Part shown: piece after piece, positions 34,325 through 44,972 of the stretch
How positions within the stretch are numbered: the first letter of the stretch is position 1
Layout of the letters: each line of letters opens with the position of its first letter
DNA from: Clostridia bacterium
Lineage (GTDB): Bacteria; Bacillota; Clostridia; Christensenellales; Borkfalkiaceae
Direction of reading: 5' to 3'
Length of the DNA stretch: 64,000 bases
Assembly: GCA_900767815.1 (NCBI GenBank)
Contig: CAAGAM010000070.1
Span: 1-64,000 of the forward strand
The notes under the pieces: generated by a model
Database searches by the model: none
What the model saw: only the letters and a program-made list of their open reading frames with translations
What the model was told of the DNA's origin: nothing
Position numbers and translations under genes: made by a program

Positions 34325-37300
34325 ATGAAGAAATTGCTTCTCGGGCTTTTTGCCGCGGTCGGAGTTTTTGCCACTACGTTTTTCGTCGGTTCCGTCGCGC
34401 GAAGCGCTCAACCGGAAACGTGGGACGAAATATCGTTGCCCGCTTCGATCGTCTTAGACGATACGCTTGAACTTCCCGCCGTGAACATGACGGTCGGAGG
34501 GAAGAGATACGAGGCGAAAACCAAACTCGTTTATCCCGACAAAACGGCGGTTGTCAGAACCGCGGACTACACCGAGGCGAAACTGAGCGTCGCGGGCGTT
34601 TATACGCTTTCTTTCGAGGCGAAGGACGACGGCGGAGCGAGATACATCAAGAAGGAAACTTTTCTCGTGGCAGACAAACTTTTCAAAGTTACCGATCAGA
34701 AAAGTTCTGTCTATTATGGTCATGACGATTTAGCCGAAGAAGGCGTAAACGGACTTATGGTCAAAATGACGAGAAAGGATACCTTGACTTTCGGAAAAAT
34801 CATCGACCTAACGGATATTACAAAAGATACTGTGCTTGTTTCGGGTTTTATTACCCCGTCGAAACAAGGATCGTATGATTTTGACAGAATTGTGTTTACG
34901 TTTACCGACGTTTACGATCCCGAATGCACTCTTTCTTTCCAAGGGCGCAGATCGTTAAGCCCGGACGTTCACGCTAACGGAATAAGTTATTGGATGGCGT
35001 GGGGCAACGGGCAGAAAGGTTCCGGTTTTGAAAATTCAATCTTCCACCACGGAGACGTTTGGGGAACGCCCTATGTTCATAGTTTCCTTGCGATGAGTAC
35101 GGGCAGAGGCGATCCGCTTACGTCTTATCCGCAGCCGTCGAATACGAACGAGTTCAAGTTGAGATTCGACCCTCGCGAAGTTAAGGCATACGTCGCCGAT
35201 AACTATATTACCGATCTCGACGACCCTCTTCTTCACGACGGAGAGAATATATGGAGCGGATTCACGAGCGGAAAAGTCAGACTTTCCGTAAACGTTTACG
35301 ACGTCGCGGGGGAAACGGCTGAATTTTGTCTTACTTCGGTTTTGGGTTACGATCTTGCGGGCGAAAACACGTTCGTCGAGGCGGACGCGCCCGTGATAAC
35401 CGTCGAAGATAAGGACGGAATAACCGACGAGAACGGAAATTGTTTGCCGCTTGCGGTAGTCGGCGGGTCTTATCCCGTTTTATCCGCTACGGCTTTTGAC
35501 GAATATTCGGGTGAAACCGCGGTGAAAACCGCCGTATACTACAATTATGCGGATGCCCAATCGAGAACGACGTGCGTTATAGAAAACGGAAGATTTTCCG
35601 TTCACAACATCGGTAAATACACGGTCGTTTACACCGCGATGGACAGAAACGGCAACGCGGCGATTAAACTCTTGCGCATAACCGCGGTCGGGAAGCTCGA
35701 TAAATCGCTTTCCGTTTCTGTAAATCCGACCGTAACCTCGGGCGTATGCGGCGAAAAAATATTCGCGGCGGAGCCTGTAACGGACGGCGGCAGCGGAACG
35801 ATAGTGGTGAAGGCGTGGGCGGAACTCGGCGACGAAAAAATAGAAATAGAGAACGGCGCGTTCCTACCCGAAAGTGCGGGCGAGTGGATTGTTCGCTATG
35901 TCGCGACGGATATAACGGCTTTGACGGCGGAAACGTCTTATAAAGTTACTGTTTCTGCGGGCGATAAACCGATTCTTCCCGAAAAACTCGGTCTTCCCGA
36001 ATATTTTATATCCGGAATGAAGTATCTCGTACCCGAAATTTACGCTACGGATTATACGACGGGCGTAAAAAAACAGGTTCTTGCAACGCTCTCAGTGACG
36101 GATAAGAACGGAACGAAGGAATACAACGCGGGCGAAAATTATGCTCCCGAGGTCACAAGCTACGGAGACGAAGTCGTGTTGACGGTAAAAGCGGGCAACG
36201 CTTCCGCGGAAAAACGCGTCAAAACGATCGTAAGCGTTGAAAACGGACTTCTCAAAATGGAGGAGTTGTTTTTCGGTGACGGTTTCGATACCGAAAAAAC
36301 CGATAACGGGCTCATTCTGACCGCAACCGAAAACGGAAACGTTTTATGGACGTTTGCAAATTCCGTCGCGGCTAAAAATGCGGGAGTTACGATCGCGGGC
36401 GTCAAGGGTAAGGACGACTTCGGAAGTTTGAAAATCACATTCCGCGATTCCGTCGACGAGACAATTGCGATAACCGTGAAAATCGATAACGTAAAAGGCA
36501 AAAACGCGCATATTTCTTTCGGTAACGCCGACAGAGACATTTCTCAGGGATTCGCGTTGTCCGACAATGTTTTCGAGATAACTTTCGACGGAACGAACGT
36601 AAAAATCGGCAGACTTTCGGTAGTCGTCGATAAAACCGACGGCGGAGAGGCGTTTAACGGATTCCCGTCGGGTAAGGCGTATATAAGCGCGGAAATGACT
36701 AACGCGAAAGCGGGCGCGGGATATATTATCAGAAAAATAGACAACAACCCGATAACCAAACTTTCGATCGACAGGATTAAACCGAGAATAGCCGTCAACG
36801 GCGATTACGGCGGAATGTACGACATAGGCGACGAATATACGATCGCAAGCGCGATAGCTACGGACACGCTTTCTCCTTACGTAACGCTTTCGGTCACGGC
36901 AAGAACTCCTTCCGGGCAAATAGTCAAAGACGTTAACGGCGTTGAAATTCTCGGTGTTTCGGCGGATAGAAGTTATTCGTTCGCGATAACGGAATCCGGG
37001 CAATATAAGGTCGTGTATTCTGCGGCGGATCAGGCGGGTAACGTTGGTTCTCTGGAATACGGCATTAACATTCTCGACAAAGTTGCGCCGATGGTGAAAG
37101 TTGCTAAAACAACAAAAACGGCTAAGGTCGGAGATAAAATAAACCTTCCTAAAGTCGACGTTACGGATAATGTTTCGACGGCGGATAAAATAATCGTTTA
37201 TCGCACGGTGAGATGCCCCGACGGACGGCTCAACGTTATCGGAACGGGCAGCGAGACTTACGGCGACGAAATCACTAAAATAAATTACACTTATACCTTC

Positions 37301-37390
37301 CGTTATGCGGGAGAGTACAGATTCATGGTGCTTGCTATCGACGAAGCGGGTAATCAGACTTTAGCGGAATATACCGTTATCGTCGAGTAA
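34325..37390 (+). CDS. secreted multidomain Ig/LamG-like protein
   Basis: A 1021-residue secreted protein. Signal peptide about 1-28 (cut near RSA-QP); no lipobox, no C-terminal anchor. The first Ig-like domain (30-120) is followed by a concanavalin/LamG-like region (about 125-345, with YDFDRIVFTFTDVYDPECTL and NGISYWMAWGNGQKGSG). Several Ig-like domains of the type ending TAMDRNGNA, SAADQAGN or LAIDEAGN follow, interleaved with a second LamG-like region (about 640-800). There are no enzyme motifs. It is probably a glycan-binding or scaffolding protein outside the cell. A TATAAT at 34302-34307 may start its own transcript, and AGGAGG lies at 34313-34318. Confidence 0.7.
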   Translation: MKKLLLGLFAAVGVFATTFFVGSVARSAQPETWDEISLPASIVLDDTLELPAVNMTVGGKRYEAKTKLVYPDKTAVVRTADYTEAKLSVAGVYTLSFEAKDDGGARYIKKETFLVADKLFKVTDQKSSVYYGHDDLAEEGVNGLMVKMTRKDTLTFGKIIDLTDITKDTVLVSGFITPSKQGSYDFDRIVFTFTDVYDPECTLSFQGRRSLSPDVHANGISYWMAWGNGQKGSGFENSIFHHGDVWGTPYVHSFLAMSTGRGDPLTSYPQPSNTNEFKLRFDPREVKAYVADNYITDLDDPLLHDGENIWSGFTSGKVRLSVNVYDVAGETAEFCLTSVLGYDLAGENTFVEADAPVITVEDKDGITDENGNCLPLAVVGGSYPVLSATAFDEYSGETAVKTAVYYNYADAQSRTTCVIENGRFSVHNIGKYTVVYTAMDRNGNAAIKLLRITAVGKLDKSLSVSVNPTVTSGVCGEKIFAAEPVTDGGSGTIVVKAWAELGDEKIEIENGAFLPESAGEWIVRYVATDITALTAETSYKVTVSAGDKPILPEKLGLPEYFISGMKYLVPEIYATDYTTGVKKQVLATLSVTDKNGTKEYNAGENYAPEVTSYGDEVVLTVKAGNASAEKRVKTIVSVENGLLKMEELFFGDGFDTEKTDNGLILTATENGNVLWTFANSVAAKNAGVTIAGVKGKDDFGSLKITFRDSVDETIAITVKIDNVKGKNAHISFGNADRDISQGFALSDNVFEITFDGTNVKIGRLSVVVDKTDGGEAFNGFPSGKAYISAEMTNAKAGAGYIIRKIDNNPITKLSIDRIKPRIAVNGDYGGMYDIGDEYTIASAIATDTLSPYVTLSVTARTPSGQIVKDVNGVEILGVSADRSYSFAITESGQYKVVYSAADQAGNVGSLEYGINILDKVAPMVKVAKTTKTAKVGDKINLPKVDVTDNVSTADKIIVYRTVRCPDGRLNVIGTGSETYGDEITKINYTYTFRYAGEYRFMVLAIDEAGNQTLAEYTVIVE

Positions 37391-37401
37391 GGAGGAAAGC
37401 G

Positions 37402-39561
37402 ATGAAAAAGAGAATTATAGCGATGTTTTTAACGCTGATGTTCGCGATGAGCTGGATTGTTTCGTGCGGGAAAGAAAACAGCTCGTCTGGCAGCGGAAGT
37501 TCTTCTTCCGAAAAACCCGAAGAAGTCAAAGAAAGCGTTTCGGACGTTACGGATAAGGACGTTCACTTGGTTTCGGAGGATAAACTTCTCCACAGAGTTT
37601 CGATAAAGCAATCGGACAGAGTTTTCGTTGCCGACGGAAAGACCGATTATAAGATTCTCGTCGGCGGATCGTCAAGCGTAATAATGAAAGCCGCTTCTTT
37701 TTTGAGCAATCAGATCGGCGCATGCACGGGAGTTTATCCCGAAGTGGTTTACGACGCGGACGGAGACGGAATAATAGACGATAGCGGCGAAGCCGTAAAC
37801 TGGACCGTCGATTCGAAATATCTTGTTCTCGATTGCCCTGCGCTCGAGAAAAAAGCTAACGTAAAATGGGCTACGGAAGAAGATAAATCGATAAATCTCG
37901 GATATAGCGGATATATGATGAAAACCGTCGGGAATACGTTGTTTATGACGGTAAACTCCGATTACGGTTATCAGACGGTCGTTCTTTCTTTCCTCAGAGA
38001 AGTTCTGGGTTACGAGTGGTTTTCGGAAGATACCATAACCTTTTCGAAAACGGGCGCGACCCTTCCCGATATAGATATAGTCGAAAAACCGGACTTCGAT
38101 CTAAACTACCGTTCGGGGTATGTTTCCGAAAACGGCAAATTCGGTTCGGGGCAGACGGATGAAGAAGTTTTCGTTTTCACCGACGGAAGGTTCGTTCACA
38201 ACTCGTTTAATTTCCTTCCGCCCTCGGTATATGCGGAGAGCAATCCTAAATGGTATTCCGACGAATGGGGAACATTCGAAAACGAATATGTACCCGCTCA
38301 GCTTTGCTACACCGCACACGGCGATAAGAATGAATACGACGCTATGCTCGATACCGCGGTAAAAAAGATGATGACCTATCTTGAAACGAACACGACGTCC
38401 TGCACGATTACGTTCACTCAGCAAGACAATTTCTCCGCTTGCGAATGCGCGACGTGCCTTGCCGCGGCAAACAAGTTCGGATCGATAAGTTCCACATATA
38501 TTATGTTCGTGAACGATCTTGAGGATAAAGTTCGCGCGGAACTCGAAAGGCAAGCAGAAGAAAGAGGGGAAGAATCGAGAAAACTCACTATTTTGTTTTT
38601 TGCTTACAACGCGACTAAAAACGCGCCCGTTTTCGGGGAAACCAAAGACGACTACGAAGTTGCCGTAAATCCCGACAACAAAATAGTCGTTGACGGCGAA
38701 GATCGCGTTTTGCCGTACAACAAGACATATGAAAACGGAATAGTCTGCAACGAAAATGTAGGCTGTTTCTGGGCTCCCATCGGCGCGAATTTCAACAAGT
38801 CTTTCTATGAGGATACTCCGGCAAACAAGGAGACCAGACAGAGTCTTGAGAAATGGGGGCTTTTAACCGATAAACTTTACGCGTGGATTTACGATACCAA
38901 TTTCAGACTTTTCCTTTATCCGTATAATTCATACGATTCCGTCGTGGAAACTGCGAGATGTTTAAAGGAAAACAACGCGGATTTCTTGTTCGTTCAGGCT
39001 CAGGGTTCTTATGGCGGACAGACGAATGCATTTACTCCTTGTTTCGGTGCGCTTAAAACCTATACTGCTATGAGCGTGAGATTCAACGTCAATATGGATT
39101 ACGGTAAAGCGACGGACAGATTCTTTGAGAATTATTATCGCGACGCCGCTCCCGCGATGCGCGAATACTACGAAAAACTGACGAGTTACCTCAGACTTTT
39201 AGAGGAACAATATCCGTCGGTTTTCACGGGTAATATTTACGATACGTTCGTAAATCAGCCGAAATACTGGAGCATTTCGCTTATGAACGAGTGGCTCGGA
39301 CTTTGCGACAAGGCTTACGCTTCGATCGAAAAATACAAAGCGACGGATTCGGAACTTTATGAAATTCTGAGAAAGCACATCACCGTCGAAACGTTGTTCC
39401 CGAGATTCGTTATATGCGAAAACTACGGCGGGTACTATTCCAACGATGAAATTACTCGCATGAGACAAGAGTTTTACGACGATTGCGCGGATATAAAAAT
39501 CGAGGCTTACGGCGAAAACATTGCGCTTTCCGACTGGTTCGCAAAGTGGGGCGTCGCTTAA
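37402..39561 (+). CDS. DUF4838 lipoprotein
   Basis: The 719-residue protein starts with a lipoprotein signal (lipobox IVSC-G at about 19-23) and a Ser/Gly linker. An N-terminal GH115/GH20-N-like domain follows (about 75-200: DYKILVGGSSSVIMKAASFL, then a calcium-loop-like DADGDGIIDD). Next comes the DUF4838 barrel (about 215-690) with FVHNSFNFLPP, QLCYTAHGD, and the conserved TQQDNFSACECATCLAA cysteine motif. DUF4838 proteins occur in glycan-use loci of gut bacteria; a hydrolase role is presumed but unproven. Anchored on the outer face of the membrane. GGAGG at 37391-37395, 12 bp after the previous gene. Confidence 0.82.
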   Translation: MKKRIIAMFLTLMFAMSWIVSCGKENSSSGSGSSSSEKPEEVKESVSDVTDKDVHLVSEDKLLHRVSIKQSDRVFVADGKTDYKILVGGSSSVIMKAASFLSNQIGACTGVYPEVVYDADGDGIIDDSGEAVNWTVDSKYLVLDCPALEKKANVKWATEEDKSINLGYSGYMMKTVGNTLFMTVNSDYGYQTVVLSFLREVLGYEWFSEDTITFSKTGATLPDIDIVEKPDFDLNYRSGYVSENGKFGSGQTDEEVFVFTDGRFVHNSFNFLPPSVYAESNPKWYSDEWGTFENEYVPAQLCYTAHGDKNEYDAMLDTAVKKMMTYLETNTTSCTITFTQQDNFSACECATCLAAANKFGSISSTYIMFVNDLEDKVRAELERQAEERGEESRKLTILFFAYNATKNAPVFGETKDDYEVAVNPDNKIVVDGEDRVLPYNKTYENGIVCNENVGCFWAPIGANFNKSFYEDTPANKETRQSLEKWGLLTDKLYAWIYDTNFRLFLYPYNSYDSVVETARCLKENNADFLFVQAQGSYGGQTNAFTPCFGALKTYTAMSVRFNVNMDYGKATDRFFENYYRDAAPAMREYYEKLTSYLRLLEEQYPSVFTGNIYDTFVNQPKYWSISLMNEWLGLCDKAYASIEKYKATDSELYEILRKHITVETLFPRFVICENYGGYYSNDEITRMRQEFYDDCADIKIEAYGENIALSDWFAKWGVA

Positions 39562-39640
39562 CGATAAGTTTTTCAAATAATGAATTTTAGTCGGAGAGAT
39601 CGTTTCTCCCCGCAAAAAATAATGTATCAGGAGAAAATGT

Positions 39641-42600
39641 ATGAAAATCAAGAGACTATTGATTTTATTGCTCGCGCTTATAACGAGCGGCTGTCTTGCG
39701 CTTTTCGTTTCGTGCGAGGACTCGTCCGACGCGTCCGAAAACGGATCGGAAAGTTTTATCGCGAGCGAAAGCGGAACGGATGACGAATCCGAGGAAACGG
39801 AAGTTTCCATAACTCTTTCCAAAACGGCTACGGTCGCGGAATTTGAAAGCGTAACGCTTGTTCCCGTCGTTAAAGGCGAAGGAGAAATAACGTGGACTTC
39901 GTCCGATAAATCGGTCTTAACCGTAGACGGCGGCATCGTATACGGCGTTAAGGCGGGAACCGCAACCGTAAAGGCTTCTATCGGAAACAAAGAAGCCGTT
40001 TGCACGGTGACTGTAACTCCTACGCACTATGCTCATGAAATCGCCTTATCGCAAGAAGAAGTCGTTATGAGCAAAGGTAGAAGCGGAGCGGTTAAAGTTT
40101 CGGTAACGTTCAACGGAAATCCTTTGGATGTCGACGGTTTGGAATATGTCTGGACTCCCGTAGGAAACGCTTCCGAAATCGCAACGATAGAAACTTCCGA
40201 CAACGGAGCTTCGGCAACGTTTACGGGCGTTGACGTCGGCGAAGCCGAATACGACGTGTCTACGATCGTGAGAGGTTACGAGGCGGCGGAGAGAGTTACG
40301 ATAAAAGTTATCGACAACGTAGTCATTCTCGACCTTACAAACGAAAAAATTCAAAGCGGAGAAGGTCTTTACTCTTTAGGTCTCACGCTCGGAAGCGAAA
40401 GTACGTCTCGTCTTGAAATAGGTACCGTCAATATTTTGGAGGACGGCGCGATGAAAGGCGTTGCGGACGTCAGCTGGACTGTCGATAACGACGAGATCAT
40501 AACCGTTGAAAACGGCGCGGTAGTCGCGCGCAAGGCGGGTTATTCGCTTATGACGGGTTCTGCCGTATACGGCGAGAAAACTTTGAACGCATATGTCGGC
40601 GTTACCGTTTCCAAGGGCAAGGCTACGCTTGAAAACGTAAAGCTCGTCATCGAGGCTGCCGCCGATAAAACAATAAAGATCCCCGACGAAATCGCGGGTA
40701 CGGTCGAAAAAATAACGGTATGCGGAAAGACGGTGTTCGACGGCTCTACGGCATTGGAAAACCGAAACGCGACGGTTATCGAAAATTCCATGCCGTGCGA
40801 AATGAGAGATCTCGGCGAGGATAAAGCAGTCGTTATCGAAACGGAGGAAATGGTATACGACTTAAAAGCCGATGTTTACACGCTCATTATAGACAATAAA
40901 GAAGATCTTGACGCATGGCAGAAAATCGCTTGTGACGAAGCCGTCAGAGCGGGACTTTGCGGAGCAGATAAATACGGACAGTTCATGACGGGATATTTCC
41001 TTTTGGGAAGCGACGTTGCGTACAACGGCAATTACACGACGTTCAAAACGTTCATGGATTTCGGAAATCTTTACAACTGGGGCAAAGAGTGGGGCGACGG
41101 TTCGTCCTTCGGATTCAAAGGGATTTTCGACGGCAGAGGTCACGTAATCGACGGATTGAACGTAAGCGGAAGATACAACGGATTCGTTACCACTTTGGCG
41201 GACGGAACGATTGAAAATATCGCGTTTACGAACGCGGGCGTATCGGACGGAGCGTCGTTTATCGCGAGAGCGGGATTCGGGACGATCAGAAACATTTACG
41301 TAAGTTACGCCAAGATAAGCGGCGGCACGAGCGATAACGTTTCCACGGCGTTCGGTTCTTACGATTTTACGAACCGTACCGTTGAAAATCTCATAATAGA
41401 CGTATCGTATTGCGACTTCGGCGACGAAATAAACAATGTCTTCGTGATAGGCGGCGGCTACGGAAAAATGAATGCGCTTGTTATCGGAGCGTTCGCGGAA
41501 AACGCGGATAAAAAAGCTCTTCTGACGGACGTCGCGGTTGCGGCCGGTAACGTTGCGGGGCATGTAAACGATTATGCGGAACTTTTTGCCGACGAAGAAC
41601 TTATCGGCGCGTTTGCGGAAATTGACGGAACGTTCTGGGCGAATACGGGTAAAATCATTCTTCCCGCGTCGGTAATGCTCGTTCACGGAAACGATGAGGT
41701 AAGAATAACCAATTCCGAAACGGAAATAAACAAAAACGGCGAGATCAGGCTTAAGACGAACGGAAGATATTACGAATTCGTGCTTAAAGAAGCCGTTCAG
41801 GGCATAACTTTGTCGGGCGACGTACTCGCCGCCGACGCGACGGCGGTTATCGGATCTTCCGTAACGGTTACGGTAACTTCGCTCGTCAGCGGAAAGTCTT
41901 TCGAATACGTAGTCACGGTTGCTAAACTTAAAGAAAAAATCGAACTCGCAGAGAGAAGAAATATCGACCTTGATCTTTCCGTCGAAGGAGAAGAACTCAG
42001 GATAAACGGTTCGCTTACCGTCGATCTTTCCGAAGGCGACGAATATATCGGCAATAACGAAATAGTCGTAAAATACGGTGACGTCGTTCTTTACGAAGGC
42101 GAAGGCGCATCGAGTGTAAATCTTCTCGCGACCGACTCTCTTAAAGGGGTTTTCGGCAATAAAATGCTGACGGTAATCGTTTACGGCGACGAAAAGGATT
42201 ATGAACTTATTCTTCCCGTAACGGTTATATCGAAGTCAATCTCTTCGAAATCCGAACTCGACGGATGGCAGGAAATCGCTTCTCATGTCGCCGTTGCGGC
42301 GGGGCTTAACGTTAAGGACGCGTACAGACAGTATATGACCGGTTACTTCACGCTCGAAAACGACATTGCGTATAACGGTACGTTCACGCCTTACACGCCG
42401 TTCTCGACGTATTGGAGCTTTGGCAACAACGGTGTAAACGGCGTTAAGTACGGTTCGGGCGAATGGACGGACGGAACCTCTTACGGATTCAAAGGAGTGT
42501 TCGACGGTTGCGGATATGCGATCGAAGGAATGAAGGTTTCGGGAGATCTCAACGGATTTATCGTCACTTTGGCAAACGGAACGATCAAAAACGTATCCTT

Positions 42601-44713
42601 CACCGACGCGGCGATTTCGAACAGTTCTTCGCTTGTCGTTAAAGCGGGTATCGGTTCGATTGAAAACGTATTCGTTCAGTATTCGTCGATAACCGAAACG
42701 AGCGGCGCGGGAACGTTCTTCTCGACGGGTAACGACAGCGCGAGAAAGGTTAAAAATTGTATTATAGACGTAACCGAGTGTACGTTCGAATCCGCTTCGA
42801 ATATAACGCTTATCGGCTCGGATGCGGAACACGACGAAGAGATCGTGATTTACGACGGAGTTTACGTCGTCGGAACGATTCCTTCCACGGTCACTCTCAA
42901 AGATAAAAATGCGAACTGTTGTGCGATCGGCGCGTTCGCTTCCTATGCGGCTCTTTTGACCGACGAAGCGGCAAGCGCGAAAATCGCGGGATTCGATAAT
43001 TCGTTCTGGAAAGTTACGAATAAAATCGTCATTCCGATAGGGGTGTATGCGGCAAACAACGTCGATCCCGAAATAACGAACGAAGAGACGGAAATAATCA
43101 TGGGCGTATCGCTCAGACTTACCGCTAACGCGAAATTCATCGTTTACGCTATCAACGCCGTAGACGGCGTGACGTTAAACGAAAATATCCTTTTAGCCGA
43201 TGAAACGGCAACAGAAGGGGCGGAAATAACGGTCATCGCGACATCGCTCGTAAGCGGTAAATCGGCTCAATTCGTGTTTACGATAGCTTCGATGGCGTCT
43301 AAATACGAAGAAGGAACGGTAATCGACGCGGATAGTTTAGCAATCGGAGATCTCGTAAACTTCGGGCTTGGATCGATTTGGTCTAAAGGAATAACCTTGG
43401 CTCCCGAAAATCTTGCGGGATATACCGGCAGCGTAGCTCAGTTCTATAATTATAACGGAACTATTTACGGCGATATGAACGCGCACGGCGCGAGCATAAA
43501 GCTTAACGATGCCGTAAACGTTAAAGACGGACTTAATTTTATCAGAATCAGAACTTATATCGCGCACGATTCGCTCGATAAAGTCGATTTGAGATTCTAC
43601 AGAAGCGACAGAACCAATCACGAGGTGGAATCCGGCGTTTGGTTTGACGACGCGAAGACTATCGAAACGAATAAGTGGGTAAATATTTATCTTGCGGTTT
43701 CGAAATTCGCGGTAAACGGAAAAGTAGACGGATTCAAATTCGCGGTGTTCACGGCGGAAACTGATACGGCAAAACTTTATATCGACGACGTGACGTTGCA
43801 GACAAACGATTATACGTCGGACGACGATATGGATTTAACGCAAGTAACGTTTCCGCAAATGGACAGCTTCGGCGCGACTATCTGGAACAGAGGCGTTATC
43901 GACGCGTCGGCTGCTCCCGTTGGCGCGAGCGGCAAAGTTCTCGTGATGCAGAACAACGAAGGAAGCGATATACTGTATCATTTCTACGGCGTAATGCTTA
44001 ACAATCCCGTGACGATAAAAGACGGAATGAATTATGTGAAACTCAGAATGTACGTTTCGTCTCCGCTCGCTTCGGCGGAAATAAGATTCTACAGAAGCGA
44101 CAGAACCAATCAGCAAGTGGAGCCCGGCGTTTGGTTTGACGACGTGAAGACGATCGAAACAAATAAATGGGTAGACGTATATCTCGAAGTTTCTAAATTC
44201 GCCTTAGACGGTAAATTTGCGGGATACAAGTCGATGTGCGCGAGTGAGGGTACCGTCGGCGGCAAAATATACGTCGATAGTATTTCTCTTACCGACGTGA
44301 GCGGAACTAAAATCGTTTTGGCGGAAAGCACGATAAGCTATCCGGGGTTCGGAAATGCCTGGAATAACGGCGCGACGATGACGGATAACGTCGTCAATCT
44401 GCCAGGCGGCACGAGTTATGCTTGCGCGAAGATAACTTTCGCTTCGCCCGTAGACGTAACGGGGAAGACGGCTATTTTAATAACGATGAGAGCGAACGTC
44501 GCTCCTTGCAGAATAGCAATGTTTAAACACAGTAGAACGGCACCCGACGCACTCGATTATTATTATGATAATTGTCCCGCAAACGAAAGCGTGACGATGA
44601 CCGTAAATATATCCGAGTTTGTTGAAGACGGAACGCTTAAAGGTTTCATGATTGCGTTGTGGGGCGACGCTGCCGACGTAAACGTCGTGATAGAAAGAGT
44701 TGTTGTCGTATAA
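39641..44713 (+). CDS. giant lipoprotein with Big_2, beta-helix and tandem C-terminal modules
   Basis: 1690 residues with a lipoprotein-type signal (FVSC-E at about 22-26) and an acidic Ser/Glu linker. A Big_2 Ig-like domain lies at about 55-130 (EITWTSSDKSVLTVDGG ... GTATVKA). Two homologous halves at about 416-600 and 866-1050 share a DxWQxIA start, MTGYFxLxxDxAYNG, FKGxFDGxGxxIxG and a GTIxNxxFT ladder, suggesting GLUG-like beta-helix domains. Two tandem beta-sandwich modules (about 1225-1395 and 1396-1560) each contain RFYRSDRTNxxVE, and the final module (about 1560-1690) has YYYDNCPANESVTM. The latter three recur in the 1724-residue protein. No catalytic motif seen. Likely surface glycan binding. 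Confidence 0.75.
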   Translation: MKIKRLLILLLALITSGCLALFVSCEDSSDASENGSESFIASESGTDDESEETEVSITLSKTATVAEFESVTLVPVVKGEGEITWTSSDKSVLTVDGGIVYGVKAGTATVKASIGNKEAVCTVTVTPTHYAHEIALSQEEVVMSKGRSGAVKVSVTFNGNPLDVDGLEYVWTPVGNASEIATIETSDNGASATFTGVDVGEAEYDVSTIVRGYEAAERVTIKVIDNVVILDLTNEKIQSGEGLYSLGLTLGSESTSRLEIGTVNILEDGAMKGVADVSWTVDNDEIITVENGAVVARKAGYSLMTGSAVYGEKTLNAYVGVTVSKGKATLENVKLVIEAAADKTIKIPDEIAGTVEKITVCGKTVFDGSTALENRNATVIENSMPCEMRDLGEDKAVVIETEEMVYDLKADVYTLIIDNKEDLDAWQKIACDEAVRAGLCGADKYGQFMTGYFLLGSDVAYNGNYTTFKTFMDFGNLYNWGKEWGDGSSFGFKGIFDGRGHVIDGLNVSGRYNGFVTTLADGTIENIAFTNAGVSDGASFIARAGFGTIRNIYVSYAKISGGTSDNVSTAFGSYDFTNRTVENLIIDVSYCDFGDEINNVFVIGGGYGKMNALVIGAFAENADKKALLTDVAVAAGNVAGHVNDYAELFADEELIGAFAEIDGTFWANTGKIILPASVMLVHGNDEVRITNSETEINKNGEIRLKTNGRYYEFVLKEAVQGITLSGDVLAADATAVIGSSVTVTVTSLVSGKSFEYVVTVAKLKEKIELAERRNIDLDLSVEGEELRINGSLTVDLSEGDEYIGNNEIVVKYGDVVLYEGEGASSVNLLATDSLKGVFGNKMLTVIVYGDEKDYELILPVTVISKSISSKSELDGWQEIASHVAVAAGLNVKDAYRQYMTGYFTLENDIAYNGTFTPYTPFSTYWSFGNNGVNGVKYGSGEWTDGTSYGFKGVFDGCGYAIEGMKVSGDLNGFIVTLANGTIKNVSFTDAAISNSSSLVVKAGIGSIENVFVQYSSITETSGAGTFFSTGNDSARKVKNCIIDVTECTFESASNITLIGSDAEHDEEIVIYDGVYVVGTIPSTVTLKDKNANCCAIGAFASYAALLTDEAASAKIAGFDNSFWKVTNKIVIPIGVYAANNVDPEITNEETEIIMGVSLRLTANAKFIVYAINAVDGVTLNENILLADETATEGAEITVIATSLVSGKSAQFVFTIASMASKYEEGTVIDADSLAIGDLVNFGLGSIWSKGITLAPENLAGYTGSVAQFYNYNGTIYGDMNAHGASIKLNDAVNVKDGLNFIRIRTYIAHDSLDKVDLRFYRSDRTNHEVESGVWFDDAKTIETNKWVNIYLAVSKFAVNGKVDGFKFAVFTAETDTAKLYIDDVTLQTNDYTSDDDMDLTQVTFPQMDSFGATIWNRGVIDASAAPVGASGKVLVMQNNEGSDILYHFYGVMLNNPVTIKDGMNYVKLRMYVSSPLASAEIRFYRSDRTNQQVEPGVWFDDVKTIETNKWVDVYLEVSKFALDGKFAGYKSMCASEGTVGGKIYVDSISLTDVSGTKIVLAESTISYPGFGNAWNNGATMTDNVVNLPGGTSYACAKITFASPVDVTGKTAILITMRANVAPCRIAMFKHSRTAPDALDYYYDNCPANESVTMTVNISEFVEDGTLKGFMIALWGDAADVNVVIERVVVV

Positions 44714-44789
44714 CGGAAACACGACAAAAAAATAAAAATATCGGATCGGAACAAAACGATAAAAACGTTTCAAAAAAACAAAACATGCG

Positions 44790-44816
44790 GAAAGGGCGGG
44801 GATTCTTCGCCCTTTC
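44790..44816 (+). other. intercistronic hairpin
   Basis: A perfect 9-bp stem GAAAGGGCG (44790-44798) with CGCCCTTTC (44808-44816), 9-nt loop, followed by TAAAAAAACG. It lies between the giant lipoprotein and the 41-residue peptide gene. The lack of a T-run points to attenuation or processing as much as termination. Confidence 0.5.
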
Positions 44817-44835
44817 TAAAAAAACGATTTATTAA

Positions 44836-44961
44836 ATGAGAAGAAAAATGATAACGAAGTACGAAAAACCCGATGTAAAGGTTTTGCTTGCGGATAAGGA
44901 CGATATTGTAACTTTATCGCTCGTTGGCGACAAAAATAAAGACGACATATTCAACGATTAA
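44836..44961 (+). CDS. 41-residue peptide of unknown function
   Basis: The ATG at 44836 (or 44848) opens a 41-codon frame ending 11 bp before the next large gene, with MITKYEKPDVKVLLADKDD followed by IVTLSLVGDKNKDDIFND. The KYEKPxxxV...DxxDIVTxS layout resembles short peptides that I have the impression are frequent next to surface-protein genes in Clostridia. It is not a signal peptide and has no membrane helix. The start lacks a good ribosome binding site, but the codon pattern matches its neighbours. It could be a secreted or modified peptide precursor, or a regulatory leader. Confidence 0.5.
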   Translation: MRRKMITKYEKPDVKVLLADKDDIVTLSLVGDKNKDDIFND

Positions 44962-44972
44962 GGGGAAAAAAG

